64,000 nucleotides of DNA, taken from Candidatus Eisenbergiella merdigallinarum. GTDB lineage: Bacteria; Bacillota; Clostridia; Lachnospirales; Lachnospiraceae. The number at the start of each line of letters is the position of its first letter. Position 1 is the stretch's first letter. The translations under genes and the position numbers were made by a program. Under the pieces are notes generated by a model. That model was not told the origin of the DNA and ran no database searches. It was given only the letters and a program-made list of their open reading frames with translations. The stretch is taken from assembly GCA_019119355.1 (NCBI GenBank), contig DWXE01000043.1, positions 87,277 to 151,276 of the forward strand, in the 5' to 3' direction. This document shows positions 1 to 8,071 of the stretch, in pieces.

Positions 1-263
1 TGGATGACGTCGAATGTTCCCGCGCAAAACTCCTCTTCGATCACGGGATCCAGCCTGTCCGGGATTACGATCCCGCCGCACACTCCGGAAACCAGCGTCC
101 GGTAGCGGACGACTCCCTCTTCTTCCTCCATCCCTGCATAGGAGGGAGCGAAAACCGTCACTTCCTGTCCCAGATCCCTCAGCGCGCAGGCCAGCCGTTC
201 CACGGAAACCGGAACGCCGCCCACGAACGGTTTGTAATTGTTGGTCATCATCGCGATCCGCAT
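1..263 (-). CDS. Glycosyltransferase family 4 protein, N-terminal part only (runs off the window)
   Basis: The first 87 codons of a minus-strand gene are visible, and the rest lies beyond the left edge. The protein opens MRIAMMTNNYKPFVGGV, the usual start of GT4 (GT-B fold) glycosyltransferases, where the glycine-rich loop after the first beta strand sits at the nucleotide-sugar/acceptor cleft. A helix like that of other GT4 enzymes follows (SVERLACALRDLG). These enzymes normally add sugars to lipids or surface polysaccharides on the cytoplasmic face of the membrane. The ATG is preceded by the purine run AAAGGGGGG. The donor and acceptor cannot be judged from this fragment. Confidence 0.75.
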   Translation of the reverse strand, partial: MRIAMMTNNYKPFVGGVPVSVERLACALRDLGQEVTVFAPSYAGMEEEEGVVRYRTLVSGVCGGIVIPDRLDPVIEEEFCAGTFDVI

Positions 264-276
264 GGCGCGCCCCCCT

Positions 277-786
277 TTATCCGAAGTATTGAAACACCGC
301 ATCCCCCAGCAGATATCCCGCCCCCACAAAAAAGAAATTCCAGACCGCCACTCCCAGCACGGAGCTCAGCGTATATTTCCAGAAATCCATTTTCATCACG
401 CCCGCCGGAATGGAAATCAGCGTGCGCACCATGGGGATCAGCTTCGCGATGAAAATCCCGACGCATCCCCTCCTCCGGAGCAGGTCAAAGTTCCTGTCGA
501 TGGCCGCCCTGTGCCCGGGGAACTTTTTCAGATATTTTCCCAGGAAAAACTCCCCGCCCTTATAGCCCAGAAGGTAGAGGATCCAGCTTCCCGTCAGCCC
601 CGCCGCGATGGTGATCAGAAGCGCGGCCAGAAATCCGATCTTTCCCCGGGCCGCCCACACGCCCGCCAGGGGCATGATCACCCCGGCCGGAAAACCGGGC
701 ATATTCATGTATTCCAGAAGAACGATGACAAAAATGGCGATCGCCCCATATTGCGTAAAATACTGTACCAGAACATCCAGACTCAT
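277..786 (-). CDS. DedA/VTT-domain membrane protein
   Basis: A 169-residue integral membrane protein of the DedA (SNARE-associated/VTT) family, which includes proteins that flip or move lipid carriers such as undecaprenyl phosphate and phosphatidylethanolamine. It begins MSLDVLVQYFTQYGAIAIF, has four to five hydrophobic segments, and carries the re-entrant-loop type region with FPAGVIMPLAG and the later G-x-x-x-AKLIPMVRT motif that holds the conserved arginine. The ORF track starts 25 codons further upstream, but the ATG at 786 has AGGAGGG nine bases before it and matches the usual family start. It lies 13 bases downstream of the GT4 start on the same strand, so the two are probably co-transcribed (dedA first). 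A possible TATACT -10 box lies near 880. Confidence 0.85.
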   Translation of the reverse strand: MSLDVLVQYFTQYGAIAIFVIVLLEYMNMPGFPAGVIMPLAGVWAARGKIGFLAALLITIAAGLTGSWILYLLGYKGGEFFLGKYLKKFPGHRAAIDRNFDLLRRRGCVGIFIAKLIPMVRTLISIPAGVMKMDFWKYTLSSVLGVAVWNFFFVGAGYLLGDAVFQYFG

Positions 787-947
787 ACAGCGTCCCTCCT
801 GATGAATGTGATTCCCGCGGGCTGCCTGCCCCGGGCATTTGACTTTTACAGTATATGCCACAAAAATGAAAAGGAAGGACAGGCAATTCGGAATCTTTTC
901 TTAAATTTTTCCGTCGATTCCGGGCAGCTTTCGCGGGAGCCGCCGGC

Positions 948-976
948 TTTTCACGGGCCCCGGTCCGTGGTATACT
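948..976 (+). promoter_or_regulatory. Candidate sigma-A promoter for the nitroreductase gene
   Basis: TTTTCA and TATACT are separated by 17 bases, and the predicted start is about 23 bases ahead of the nitroreductase ATG. The -10 box is good and the -35 is weak. Confidence 0.45.
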
Positions 977-1004
977 GTTCAAAAACGGAGACGGAGGAAG
1001 GAAG

Positions 1005-1688
1005 ATGAGCATGACGATCATGGAAGCCATGGAGGTGCGGCACTCGGTGCGCCAATATACCGGGCAAAAAATACCGGATGAAATCGCCGGCCGGCTGAAG
1101 GAAGAGATCGCGGCCTGCAACGAAGAGAGCGGCCTGCACATCCAGCTGGTCACGGACGAGCCCAAAGCGTTCGGCAGCATGATGGCGCATTACGGAAAAT
1201 TCTCCGGCGTCAGAAACTACATCGCGCTGGTGGGGCCCAGATCCGGAAAGCTGGATGAGCTGTGCGGCTATTACGGGGAACGGCTCGTCCTGCTGGCTCA
1301 GGCCCTGGGGCTGAATACCTGCTGGGTGGCCATGACCTTTTCCAAAGGGGCCGCCAAAAAGCGGCTCTCGATAGCCGGCGGGGAGAAGCTCGTCATCGTG
1401 ATCTCCCTGGGCTACGGAGCCGTACAGGGCGTCCCCCACAAGTCCAAAAGGGCCGAAGATCTGGCTCCCGATTCCGGACAGGCCCCTGAATGGTTCCGGG
1501 CGGGCGTAGCGGCGGCCATGCTGGCCCCCACCGCCATGAACCAGCAGAAATTCCGCCTCACGCCCGGGGACGCGCGCGTCAGGGCTCAGTCCCTGGGCGG
1601 CTTCTGCTCGAAGATCGACCTCGGAATCGTCAAATACCACTTCGAACAGGGCTCCGGAAAGGGGCCGTCGATCTGGGCGGAGGGATGA
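1005..1688 (+). CDS. Nitroreductase-family FMN protein (TM-nitroreductase type)
   Basis: A 227-residue protein of the nitroreductase superfamily, closest in layout to the putative TM_nitroreductase group, in which two half-domains build an FMN pocket. The N-terminal MEAMEVRHSVRQYTGQKI is the standard flavin-phosphate contact (R-x-S-x-R). A second characteristic block is LAQALGLNTCWVAMTF, followed by the late APTAMNQQKF that matches the 'sPSa.N.Qpw' flavin motif shifted to the C-terminal half, as is normal for this group. Members reduce quinones or nitro compounds with NAD(P)H, and the true substrate is unknown. A GGAGGAAGG ribosome binding site precedes the ATG. The gene stands alone on the plus strand between minus-strand neighbours. 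Confidence 0.85.
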   Translation: MSMTIMEAMEVRHSVRQYTGQKIPDEIAGRLKEEIAACNEESGLHIQLVTDEPKAFGSMMAHYGKFSGVRNYIALVGPRSGKLDELCGYYGERLVLLAQALGLNTCWVAMTFSKGAAKKRLSIAGGEKLVIVISLGYGAVQGVPHKSKRAEDLAPDSGQAPEWFRAGVAAAMLAPTAMNQQKFRLTPGDARVRAQSLGGFCSKIDLGIVKYHFEQGSGKGPSIWAEG

Positions 1689-1718
1689 TTTTCTCCGATT
1701 TCAAAAAGGATGGCCATC

Positions 1719-1747
1719 TTGACGTAAAAATAGCATATCGGTATAAT
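1719..1747 (+). promoter_or_regulatory. Near-consensus sigma-A promoter for the 95-codon gene
   Basis: TTGACG and TATAAT are separated by exactly 17 bases. The predicted transcription start is around 1754, giving an 80-base leader before the ATG at 1835. Confidence 0.8.
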
Positions 1748-1834
1748 ACAGGAAAGCGGAATTCTCCGACAATCAGAAATTCGCTCGTGCGGTGCGTCTT
1801 TCCGCAGAGCATCGAACTGTACAGGGAGGCCATT

Positions 1835-2122
1835 ATGGCGTTTGACATGCAAAATTGTGCTTATGATCCCGAAACCGGACTGCCTCTGAATCGCGAATAT
1901 CTGGAACGCGGACTGCCTCCTTACCTTCAGACATCCATCAAACGGATGTGTGACTCCTGGTTCATCGAGGACAGCGGCCAAAAGGACTATCACTGGGATA
2001 TCGCCTGGTGCGAACTGAATGCAGACATTAACGCTGCGGAAACGGAGCAGGAAATTTCTTCTGAACAGGCCTGGTATCTGCGCGAAAAATATCTGAGAAT
2101 GAAACGGAATGATGAAATGTGA
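1835..2122 (+). CDS. Short conserved hypothetical protein (95 aa)
   Basis: A small acidic, tryptophan- and tyrosine-rich soluble protein starting MAFDMQNCAYDPETGLP and ending in a helical SSEQAWYLREKYLRM segment. I do not recognise a functional domain. Proteins of this look are common as lone hypotheticals in Lachnospiraceae, which is a recollection and not a search result. The start at 1835 is chosen because GGGAGG precedes the ATG and because the longer ORF in the track (from 1490) runs through the nitroreductase gene. The gene is a complete one-gene unit, with a near-consensus promoter about 90 bases upstream and a strong terminator about 80 bases downstream, so it is very likely expressed. 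Confidence 0.7.
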   Translation: MAFDMQNCAYDPETGLPLNREYLERGLPPYLQTSIKRMCDSWFIEDSGQKDYHWDIAWCELNADINAAETEQEISSEQAWYLREKYLRMKRNDEM

Positions 2123-2198
2123 AAAAAGACCATATTGAAAGAACGCAAAGAACGAATTCTGGATTTTTCCTTTCAGAAACTCCTCAATCGGGCTCATT

Positions 2199-2256
2199 CA
2201 AAACCGGCGCAGCCAGGATGGATCGAATCCATCGCGGCTGCGCCGGTTTTTCTTTT
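2199..2256 (+). terminator. Intrinsic terminator, probably bidirectional
   Basis: The arms AAACCGGCGCAGCC and GGCTGCGCCGGTTT enclose a loop that is itself a GATGGATCGAATCCATC-type dyad, followed on the plus strand by TTTTTCTTTT. It lies between the convergent 95-codon gene and carB, so it can end both transcripts. The minus-strand U run is shorter. Confidence 0.85.
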
Positions 2257-2274
2257 ATTTATCATTCATTCGTT

Positions 2275-5200
2275 TTACAGATCCACGATTTCCGCATGGA
2301 ACTCCTGCAGGGATTTCACGGGGAGCTTGCCGTCGCGCTGCGTGGAACGGATGGCTTCCACCGTCGCCTTCGCTGCGGCCATGGTAGTGATATAGGGAAT
2401 CTTGTTTTTGATCGCCGCCTTGCGGATGTAGCTGTCGTCCGTAGCGCCCTTCTTGCCCAGAGGGGTGTTGACGATGAGCTGGATCTTGCCGTTGGTGATC
2501 TTGTCCAGAATGTTCGGACGCCCTTCGTTGATCTTACACACCTTCAGGGCAGGGATTCCGGCAGCCTCAATGCGGTCGCAGGTCCTTCCCGTGGCCATGA
2601 TCTCGAAACCGCAGTCGTAGAAGCCCTTCGCCACTTCCACCACTTCCGCCTTATCCCTGTCGTTGACGCTGATCAGCACGCAGCCCTTCGTGGGAATCTG
2701 GCTCTTGGCGCCTTCCTGCGCCTTATAAAACGCGTCGCCGAAGTCCGCGGACAGCCCCAGCACTTCCCCGGTGGAACGCATTTCGGGCCCCAGCACGGGA
2801 TCTACTTCCGGGAACATGTTGAACGGGAACACGGCCTCCTTTACGCCGTAATGGGAGAACTTCTTTTCCTTCAGCTCCGGCACCGGGCTCTTTCTGCCGG
2901 TAAAGGGCATGGTGATGATATCCGTAGCGATCTGAACCATGTTGATGCCGCATACCTTGGAAACCAGCGGCACGGTTCTGGAAGCGCGGGGGTTGGCTTC
3001 GATCACGAACACCTTTCCGTCCTCGATGGCGTACTGCATGTTCATCAGACCCACCACGTGCATCTCCGCCGCGATCTTCCTGGTGTAGTCCTTGATCGTG
3101 GAGATCTGCGCCTCCGTCAGCCCTCTGGGAGGGATGATGCAGGCCGAGTCGCCGGAATGGATTCCCGCCAGCTCGATGTGTTCCATCACGGAAGGAACGA
3201 AAACGTGCTCTCCGTCGCTGATGGCGTCCGCTTCGCACTCCGTCGCATGGTGCAGGAAACGGTCGATCAGAATCGGACGATCCGGGGTGACGCCCACCGC
3301 CTGCTGCATATAGAAAGTCAGCGCTTCGTCGTCGTAGACCACTTCCATGCCGCGGCCGCCCAGCACGTAGGACGGGCGCACCATCACGGGATAGCCGATC
3401 CTGTGGGCGACTTCCAGCGCTTCCTGCGCGTCCACGGCCATGCCCGCTTCCGGCATGGGAATTTCCAGCTTCTCCATCATGGCGCGGAACTGGTCCCTGT
3501 CCTCCGCCAGATCGATGGTCTCCGGCGTCGTTCCCAGGATGTTGACCCCGTATTTCTTCAGGTCGGCCGCCAGGTTCAGAGGCGTCTGCCCGCCGAACTG
3601 CGCGATGACGCCCACCGGCTTCTCCTTCCGGTAAATCGCCAGCACATCCTCCAGCGTCAGCGGCTCGAAGTACAGCTTGTCGGACGTATCGTAGTCCGTG
3701 GAAACCGTCTCGGGGTTGCAGTTGACGATGATGGTGGAAAATCCCAGCTTGCGCAGCGCTTTCGCCGCATGTACGCAGCAGTAGTCGAATTCGATGCCCT
3801 GTCCGATCCGGTTGGGGCCGCCGCCCAGGATCATCACCTTCTGGCGGCTGTCGTCCACCGGGCTCTCGTCCTTAATATGGTAGCTGGAATAGTAGTAGGC
3901 GGAATCCTTCGTGCTGCTGACGTGAACGCCTTCCCAGCCCTCCACGATGCCGTATCCTTCTCTGGCAGTGCGGATCTCTTCCTCCGTCACCTTCAGGATC
4001 TCGCTCAGATATTTATCGGAAAAACCGTCAAGCTTCGCCTGTCTTAAATCCGCTTCTTCCGGAACTCTTCCCTGGTATTTGGAGATCAGGGCTTCTTCCT
4101 CCTCCACCAGCTCCTTCATCTGCTGAATGAACCAGGTTTTCACCTTCGTCAGGTTGTAAATCTCCTCCACGGAAGCTCCCTTGCGCAGCGCTTCATACAT
4201 GATGAAATGCCGCTCGCTGGAAGGAGTCGCGAGCATGATAAGCAGCTCCTTTTTGCTCTTTTCGGCAAAATCCTTCACATGGCCCAGGCCGTAACGGCTC
4301 TTCTCCAGGGAACGGATGGCCTTCTGGAACGCTTCCTTATAGGTTTTGCCGATGCTCATCACCTCGCCCACGGCGCGCATCTGAGTGCCCAGTTTGTCCT
4401 CCACTCCCTTGAACTTCTCGAAGGCCCATCTGGCGAACTTGATCACCACATAGTCGCCGTCCGGAACGTACTTATCCAGCGTCCCGTATTTCCCGCAGGG
4501 GATCTCGTCCAGGGTCAGGCCGCTGGCCAGCATGGCGGATACCAGAGCGATGGGGAAACCGGTGGCCTTGCTGGCCAGTGCGGAAGAACGGGAAGTTCTG
4601 GGATTGATCTCGATGACGACGATCCTGCCGGATACCGGGTCATGGGCGAACTGCACATTGGTTCCGCCGATGACCTGGATGGCGTCCACGATCCGGTACG
4701 CCTGCTCCTGCAGCTTCTTCTGCACCTCTTCGGAAATCGTCAGCATGGGAGCGGAGCAGAAGGAATCGCCGGTGTGCACGCCGACGGGATCGATGTTCTC
4801 GATGAAGCATACCGTGATCATATTTCCCTTCGCGTCGCGCACCACTTCCAGCTCCAGCTCTTCCCAGCCCAGAATGGACTCTTCCACCAGCACCTGTCCC
4901 ACGAGGCTGGCCTGCAGCCCTCTGGCGCAGACGGTCTTGAGCTCTTCGCGGTTATAGACGAGGCCGCCGCCCGCGCCGCCCATGGTATATGCAGGGCGGA
5001 GCACCACCGGATAGCCCAGCCCGTCCGCGATGGAGAGGGCTTCTTCCACGGAGTAGGCCACATCGCTGCGGGCCATCTCCACGCCCAGGGAATTCATCGT
5101 ATTTTTAAACTCGATCCGGTCCTCGCCGCGCTCGATGGCATCCACCTGAACGCCGATAACCTTCACGTTGTACTTGTCCAGAACGCCTGCCTCCTGGAGC

Positions 5201-5499
5201 TCGGAGCACAGATTCAGCCCCGACTGGCCGCCGAGGTTCGGAAGCAGCGCATCCGGACGTTCCTTCTCGATGATCTGTTCCAGACGCTGCACGTTCAGAG
5301 GCTCGATATACGTGATATCCGCCGTATCCGGATCCGTCATGATCGTGGCCGGATTGGAATTCACCAGCACGATCTCGTATCCCAGATTTTTCAGCGCTTT
5401 GCACGCCTGTGTGCCGGAATAGTCGAACTCGCACGCCTGCCCGATGATGATCGGACCGGAACCGATAATCAGCACTTTGTGAATGTCTTGTCTCTTCAT
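2275..5499 (-). CDS. carB: Carbamoyl-phosphate synthase large subunit
   Basis: A full-length 1074-residue large subunit that makes carbamoyl phosphate from bicarbonate, ammonia and two ATP for pyrimidine and arginine synthesis. Both homologous halves are present. The carboxyphosphate half begins with GSGPIIIGQACEFDYSG near residue 14, and the carbamoyl-phosphate half with ILGGGPNRIGQGIEFDYCC near residue 555. Each is followed by an ATP-grasp domain (for example VLRPAYTMGGAGGG and VRPSYVLGGRGMEVV). The last roughly 140 residues form the MGS-like allosteric domain that binds UMP or ornithine in relatives. The small glutaminase subunit carA, normally the upstream neighbour, is not in this window. 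The gene has its own promoter and a 5' leader of about 80 bases containing a GGAGCG/CGCTCC hairpin. Confidence 0.98.
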   Translation of the reverse strand: MKRQDIHKVLIIGSGPIIIGQACEFDYSGTQACKALKNLGYEIVLVNSNPATIMTDPDTADITYIEPLNVQRLEQIIEKERPDALLPNLGGQSGLNLCSELQEAGVLDKYNVKVIGVQVDAIERGEDRIEFKNTMNSLGVEMARSDVAYSVEEALSIADGLGYPVVLRPAYTMGGAGGGLVYNREELKTVCARGLQASLVGQVLVEESILGWEELELEVVRDAKGNMITVCFIENIDPVGVHTGDSFCSAPMLTISEEVQKKLQEQAYRIVDAIQVIGGTNVQFAHDPVSGRIVVIEINPRTSRSSALASKATGFPIALVSAMLASGLTLDEIPCGKYGTLDKYVPDGDYVVIKFARWAFEKFKGVEDKLGTQMRAVGEVMSIGKTYKEAFQKAIRSLEKSRYGLGHVKDFAEKSKKELLIMLATPSSERHFIMYEALRKGASVEEIYNLTKVKTWFIQQMKELVEEEEALISKYQGRVPEEADLRQAKLDGFSDKYLSEILKVTEEEIRTAREGYGIVEGWEGVHVSSTKDSAYYYSSYHIKDESPVDDSRQKVMILGGGPNRIGQGIEFDYCCVHAAKALRKLGFSTIIVNCNPETVSTDYDTSDKLYFEPLTLEDVLAIYRKEKPVGVIAQFGGQTPLNLAADLKKYGVNILGTTPETIDLAEDRDQFRAMMEKLEIPMPEAGMAVDAQEALEVAHRIGYPVMVRPSYVLGGRGMEVVYDDEALTFYMQQAVGVTPDRPILIDRFLHHATECEADAISDGEHVFVPSVMEHIELAGIHSGDSACIIPPRGLTEAQISTIKDYTRKIAAEMHVVGLMNMQYAIEDGKVFVIEANPRASRTVPLVSKVCGINMVQIATDIITMPFTGRKSPVPELKEKKFSHYGVKEAVFPFNMFPEVDPVLGPEMRSTGEVLGLSADFGDAFYKAQEGAKSQIPTKGCVLISVNDRDKAEVVEVAKGFYDCGFEIMATGRTCDRIEAAGIPALKVCKINEGRPNILDKITNGKIQLIVNTPLGKKGATDDSYIRKAAIKNKIPYITTMAAAKATVEAIRSTQRDGKLPVKSLQEFHAEIVDL

Positions 5500-5588
5500 A
5501 AATTCACCCGTTCATCCTTTCCTGATTCTACTGCTTTCTACCTTCTCCGGAGCGCATATTTTACCCACGCTCCCAAAAACCCGAGCTT

Positions 5589-5617
5589 ATTCTAGCACAC
5601 TTCCCATGCCACGGCAA
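5589..5617 (-). promoter_or_regulatory. Candidate sigma-A promoter of carB
   Basis: On the minus strand TTGCCG and TAGAAT are 17 bases apart, and a TGTGC sequence just before the -10 resembles an extended -10. The predicted start is about 80 bases before the carB ATG. Confidence 0.6.
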
Positions 5618-5630
5618 TGCTAAATTTGCG

Positions 5631-5681
5631 AAAGACAGGCGTTCTCCCATCCTCATAAAAGGCGGAGAACCCCCTGTCTTT
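5631..5681 (-). terminator. Hairpin downstream of the TPR glycosyltransferase gene
   Basis: The arms AAAGACAGG and CCTGTCTTT continue inward with GTTCTCC/GGAGAAC. The hairpin lies 23 bases past the stop codon at 5704. The U run is short and partly inside the stem, so this is a plausible but not textbook terminator. Confidence 0.5.
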
Positions 5682-5703
5682 TGCCCGCTTCCTCCTCCCG
5701 CGG

Positions 5704-6780
5704 TTACAGCTTCCACTTCTCCCGGAAATACTTCCGGTTCAGGGCCACGTAGCGGTCTTTGGGTTTGTACGTGGCGGCCTTTTCGTTGTAGCGAAACGCT
5801 TTCTGATGGTTGCCGAGCCTGTCGTAACACATGCACAGGCCGATGCTGGGCAGATATCCGTAGCAGTCCTCCTCGATAAAGCCGCCGGAGCGTTCCTTTT
5901 TTCCCGCGTCCAGCGCCCTTTCATACCAGTAAATGGACTGTCCCAGGAGGTTCGCGTTGAGAAACATGGCTCCCAGGTCGCAGCAGGTCTCGGCCCGGGG
6001 CGCGTCGTAGCAGAAGCTCTCGAACAGGGCCCCGTAGGCTCCCTTCACATCCCCCAGCTTCCGCCTGCAGGCCGCCAGAAGCCTGCAGGCGTCGATCCGG
6101 TTTTCCAGAAAGCTGTCCTCTTCCTGCAAAAACGTCTCGAACGCCCTTATTGCCTCCTTCCATTTTCCGTGATAATACAGCTCCCTCCCGTAATAAAACT
6201 GCTCCCTGGGCCCGAACGCTTCCTGGGCCATAAGCATCTTTTCGTAGATGCGCAGGTTCCTGTCCGCATCTGACGGACGGTTCTTCTTATGATAGATGCA
6301 GGCGTCCGCGTAAAAAACAGTTCCGGCCGGCGCGATGGCCTCGTGCACGCGCCCCTGCCAGAAGAATTTCCCGTCGTTTTTGAGGATCCTTTCCCTGTAA
6401 TAAAAAAAGACCGGTTTTCCCTCCTCGTCGAACGCCGTGGCATAGCGCACCATCACCACGTCCACCTGCTGCGTCATTCCCGCCTTGAGACACCGCAGCT
6501 TCTTCTGCTCTTCCTCCGGAATGACGTCGTCCGCGTCCAGCCACATGCAGTATTCCTTCGTGGCTTTGGAAAAGGATTCGTTTCTGGCCGCGCCGAAATC
6601 GTCCTTCCACTCGTAATCGTAAATCCGGTCGGTGAACCTGGAGGCGATTTCCTTCGTCCGGTCCGAAGAGCCGGTATCCACGATGACGATCTCGTCCGCG
6701 ATCCCTTCCACGCAGGAAAGGCACCTCTCCAGGGTGTCCTCCTCGTTCTTTACGATCATACAAAGGCTTATTGTAATCAT
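5704..6780 (-). CDS. Glycosyltransferase family 2 with C-terminal TPR-like repeats
   Basis: A 358-residue protein. Residues 1 to about 200 form a GT2 (GT-A fold) domain: it starts MITISLCMIVKNEEDTLERC, has the nucleotide-binding IVDTGSSDRT, and has the metal-binding DxD-type MWLDADDVI. From about residue 200 it is helical, with repeated A-x-x-x-Y and A-F-x-x-x-E patterns typical of tetratricopeptide repeats. This architecture is common in clostridial 'tetratricopeptide repeat-containing glycosyltransferases'. The TPR part may hold the protein or peptide acceptor, which is inference. There is no signal peptide, so it acts in the cytoplasm. It stands alone, with an AAGGG ribosome binding site very close to its ATG. 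Confidence 0.88.
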   Translation of the reverse strand: MITISLCMIVKNEEDTLERCLSCVEGIADEIVIVDTGSSDRTKEIASRFTDRIYDYEWKDDFGAARNESFSKATKEYCMWLDADDVIPEEEQKKLRCLKAGMTQQVDVVMVRYATAFDEEGKPVFFYYRERILKNDGKFFWQGRVHEAIAPAGTVFYADACIYHKKNRPSDADRNLRIYEKMLMAQEAFGPREQFYYGRELYYHGKWKEAIRAFETFLQEEDSFLENRIDACRLLAACRRKLGDVKGAYGALFESFCYDAPRAETCCDLGAMFLNANLLGQSIYWYERALDAGKKERSGGFIEEDCYGYLPSIGLCMCYDRLGNHQKAFRYNEKAATYKPKDRYVALNRKYFREKWKL

Positions 6781-6844
6781 CCTGCCCTTTGATTCCCTTT
6801 TCTTTTACCATATGCAAAATCCCGCCTCACGGTTTCGTCCCGCG

Positions 6845-6960
6845 TCGGCCCGCTGAGAAGTTATAAATATGGCGTCTGTAATTCCGACAATCGCTTTTTT
6901 CAGTTCTCCGAAACGAATGGGGTCTTTGATACACAGTTCATAAATAATCTGAAAGCTGTG
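6845..6960 (-). pseudogene. Remnant of an HxlR-family transcriptional regulator
   Basis: On the minus strand, bases 6960 down to about 6845 encode FQIIYELCIKDPIRFGELKK followed by AIVGITD. This matches the winged-helix core of HxlR regulators ('...Il..L..gp.RF.eLkr.i.gIt...'). The N-terminal cysteine motif, the recognition-helix end and the C-terminus are missing, and the reading frame dissolves after the ITD. It is a decayed or truncated copy without start or stop of its own. It lies beside the BRO cassette and suggests past insertions or deletions here. Confidence 0.55.
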
Positions 6961-7063
6961 CGCCCGGACACTTTACGATAAGGACGGTTCGCCCCATGTG
7001 CGAGTAGACGAGTACATGAAACATCACCTGCAAAATAAACTTATCCGGGCCATTCTAAAGGAC

Positions 7064-7129
7064 ATCCCATAAGAAAACGCCGGACGCGGCGGCCTGCTGG
7101 CCCTGCGCCCGGCGCTTTCTTATGGGGAT
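7064..7129. repeat. Large imperfect inverted repeat (terminator-like)
   Basis: ATCCCATAAGAAA at the left pairs with TTTCTTATGGGGAT at the right, with further GCCGG/CCGGC pairing inside. It overlaps the stop codon of the plus-strand remnant and lies 33 bases beyond the stop of the BRO gene. It may act as a terminator for either direction or mark an element end. Confidence 0.6.
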
Positions 7130-7162
7130 TTTACCTGCCTAAATGCGTAGAATATACTCGTT

Positions 7163-8071
7163 TTATTCATCCTTATTTTCATCCACAGGCATTTCTCCCA
7201 TATGCTCTGGAATGGCAGCCGCGTCCTCCACAATATCCGTTACGAGCTGGCGGAAGTCATTGGCGTTTTGAGCGGTAATCACCGGCTTGCCGGTGGTTTC
7301 TTCAATCTCTTTCCGGGTGTTTCCGGCAATCGAGCCGCCTTTTTGTGCCACTTTCTGATTTTCAGAAAAAGTAGCAGGCTTTACAGTTTTAGAAATCTCC
7401 GTTGTGGTTGCCTCTGCAAGCATTGTCAAAACGAGTTCCAGATCGCTCATATTATCACGGAGGTTTTCTTTTTTCAAGCCTTTCAGTTTTTTATATTGTC
7501 GTGTCGTCATACCAGACCAGGCGCGGGAAATCTCGTCTGTTAAGATAGCGTATTCCTTGCCTTTCTCCACGCCGCGCCGTTTCCACTCGTCTGTAAGCTC
7601 GTTGCGGATACGGATTGCCAAAAGACGCTGGTGCACCCATTCCTCGGAATATCCTTTTTTCAAATAGGTTTCCAGCGCCCGGTCAATGGTCTGTTCCGGG
7701 TCAATGGTTTCCTCAATCCGTTCCCGGCCCACCATTGCCAGCCATGCCTTGAACGGTTCGGCTTTTGGTGAGGGAATAGACTGGATGATACGCAAAAGCT
7801 GTTCCGTATTGGCAACGTCGGTTTTATATTTTTTTCCATCGGAGGACAGCATCTTCAGTTGTACGATTTTCTCGTACAACTCAACGGCACCCTCCTTTTT
7901 CAGTTTCCGCTTTAAGTCACTCCAATACCGGCGCGGATTTTCAGTGCCAGTTAAAACCGCAATCACATCCACGATGGAAAAATACCATTCTTCCTGTTCT
8001 TCATCCCACGCAGTACGGATTTTCTTATCTTCAAACAACTGGATAGCGTCATTGTTCTGCAATTCTCCCAT
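7163..8071 (-). CDS. BRO-N domain protein (phage antirepressor / DinD-like)
   Basis: A 302-residue protein. The first roughly 110 residues are a BRO-N type domain (IRTAWDEEQEEWYFSIVDV and the VANTEQLLRIIQSIPSPKAE segment), found in phage and viral antirepressors and in DinD-like proteins. The middle holds an RALETYLKKGYSEEWVHQRL region, and the C-terminal part, with KAWSG-like and TTEISK segments, is conserved in clostridial members. These proteins are thought to bind DNA, often in mobile elements, but the role of this stand-alone type is not settled. The start at 8071 is preferred over 8098 because AGAGAGG precedes it. The protein is rich in Lys/Glu and its DNA is clearly more AT-rich than the neighbours, which fits acquisition by transfer. 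Confidence 0.8.
   Translation of the reverse strand: MGELQNNDAIQLFEDKKIRTAWDEEQEEWYFSIVDVIAVLTGTENPRRYWSDLKRKLKKEGAVELYEKIVQLKMLSSDGKKYKTDVANTEQLLRIIQSIPSPKAEPFKAWLAMVGRERIEETIDPEQTIDRALETYLKKGYSEEWVHQRLLAIRIRNELTDEWKRRGVEKGKEYAILTDEISRAWSGMTTRQYKKLKGLKKENLRDNMSDLELVLTMLAEATTTEISKTVKPATFSENQKVAQKGGSIAGNTRKEIEETTGKPVITAQNANDFRQLVTDIVEDAAAIPEHMGEMPVDENKDE

Larger units (their letters stand above)
6781..7162. other. Intergenic stretch holding gene remnants
   Basis: No intact gene is present in this 380-base gap. It contains the HxlR remnant on the minus strand. On the plus strand (about 6954-7071) it contains a startless open frame ending ...VDEYMKHHLQNKLIRAILKD-I-P followed by TAA, which looks like the C-terminal tail of a lost gene that I cannot name. 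A large inverted repeat follows the tail. Confidence 0.5.

Noticed and set aside
2119-4047. 642-codon plus-strand ORF over carB
   Set aside because: It lies fully antisense to a textbook carB and is rich in His/Gly/Arg, a typical shadow composition. No domain is visible.
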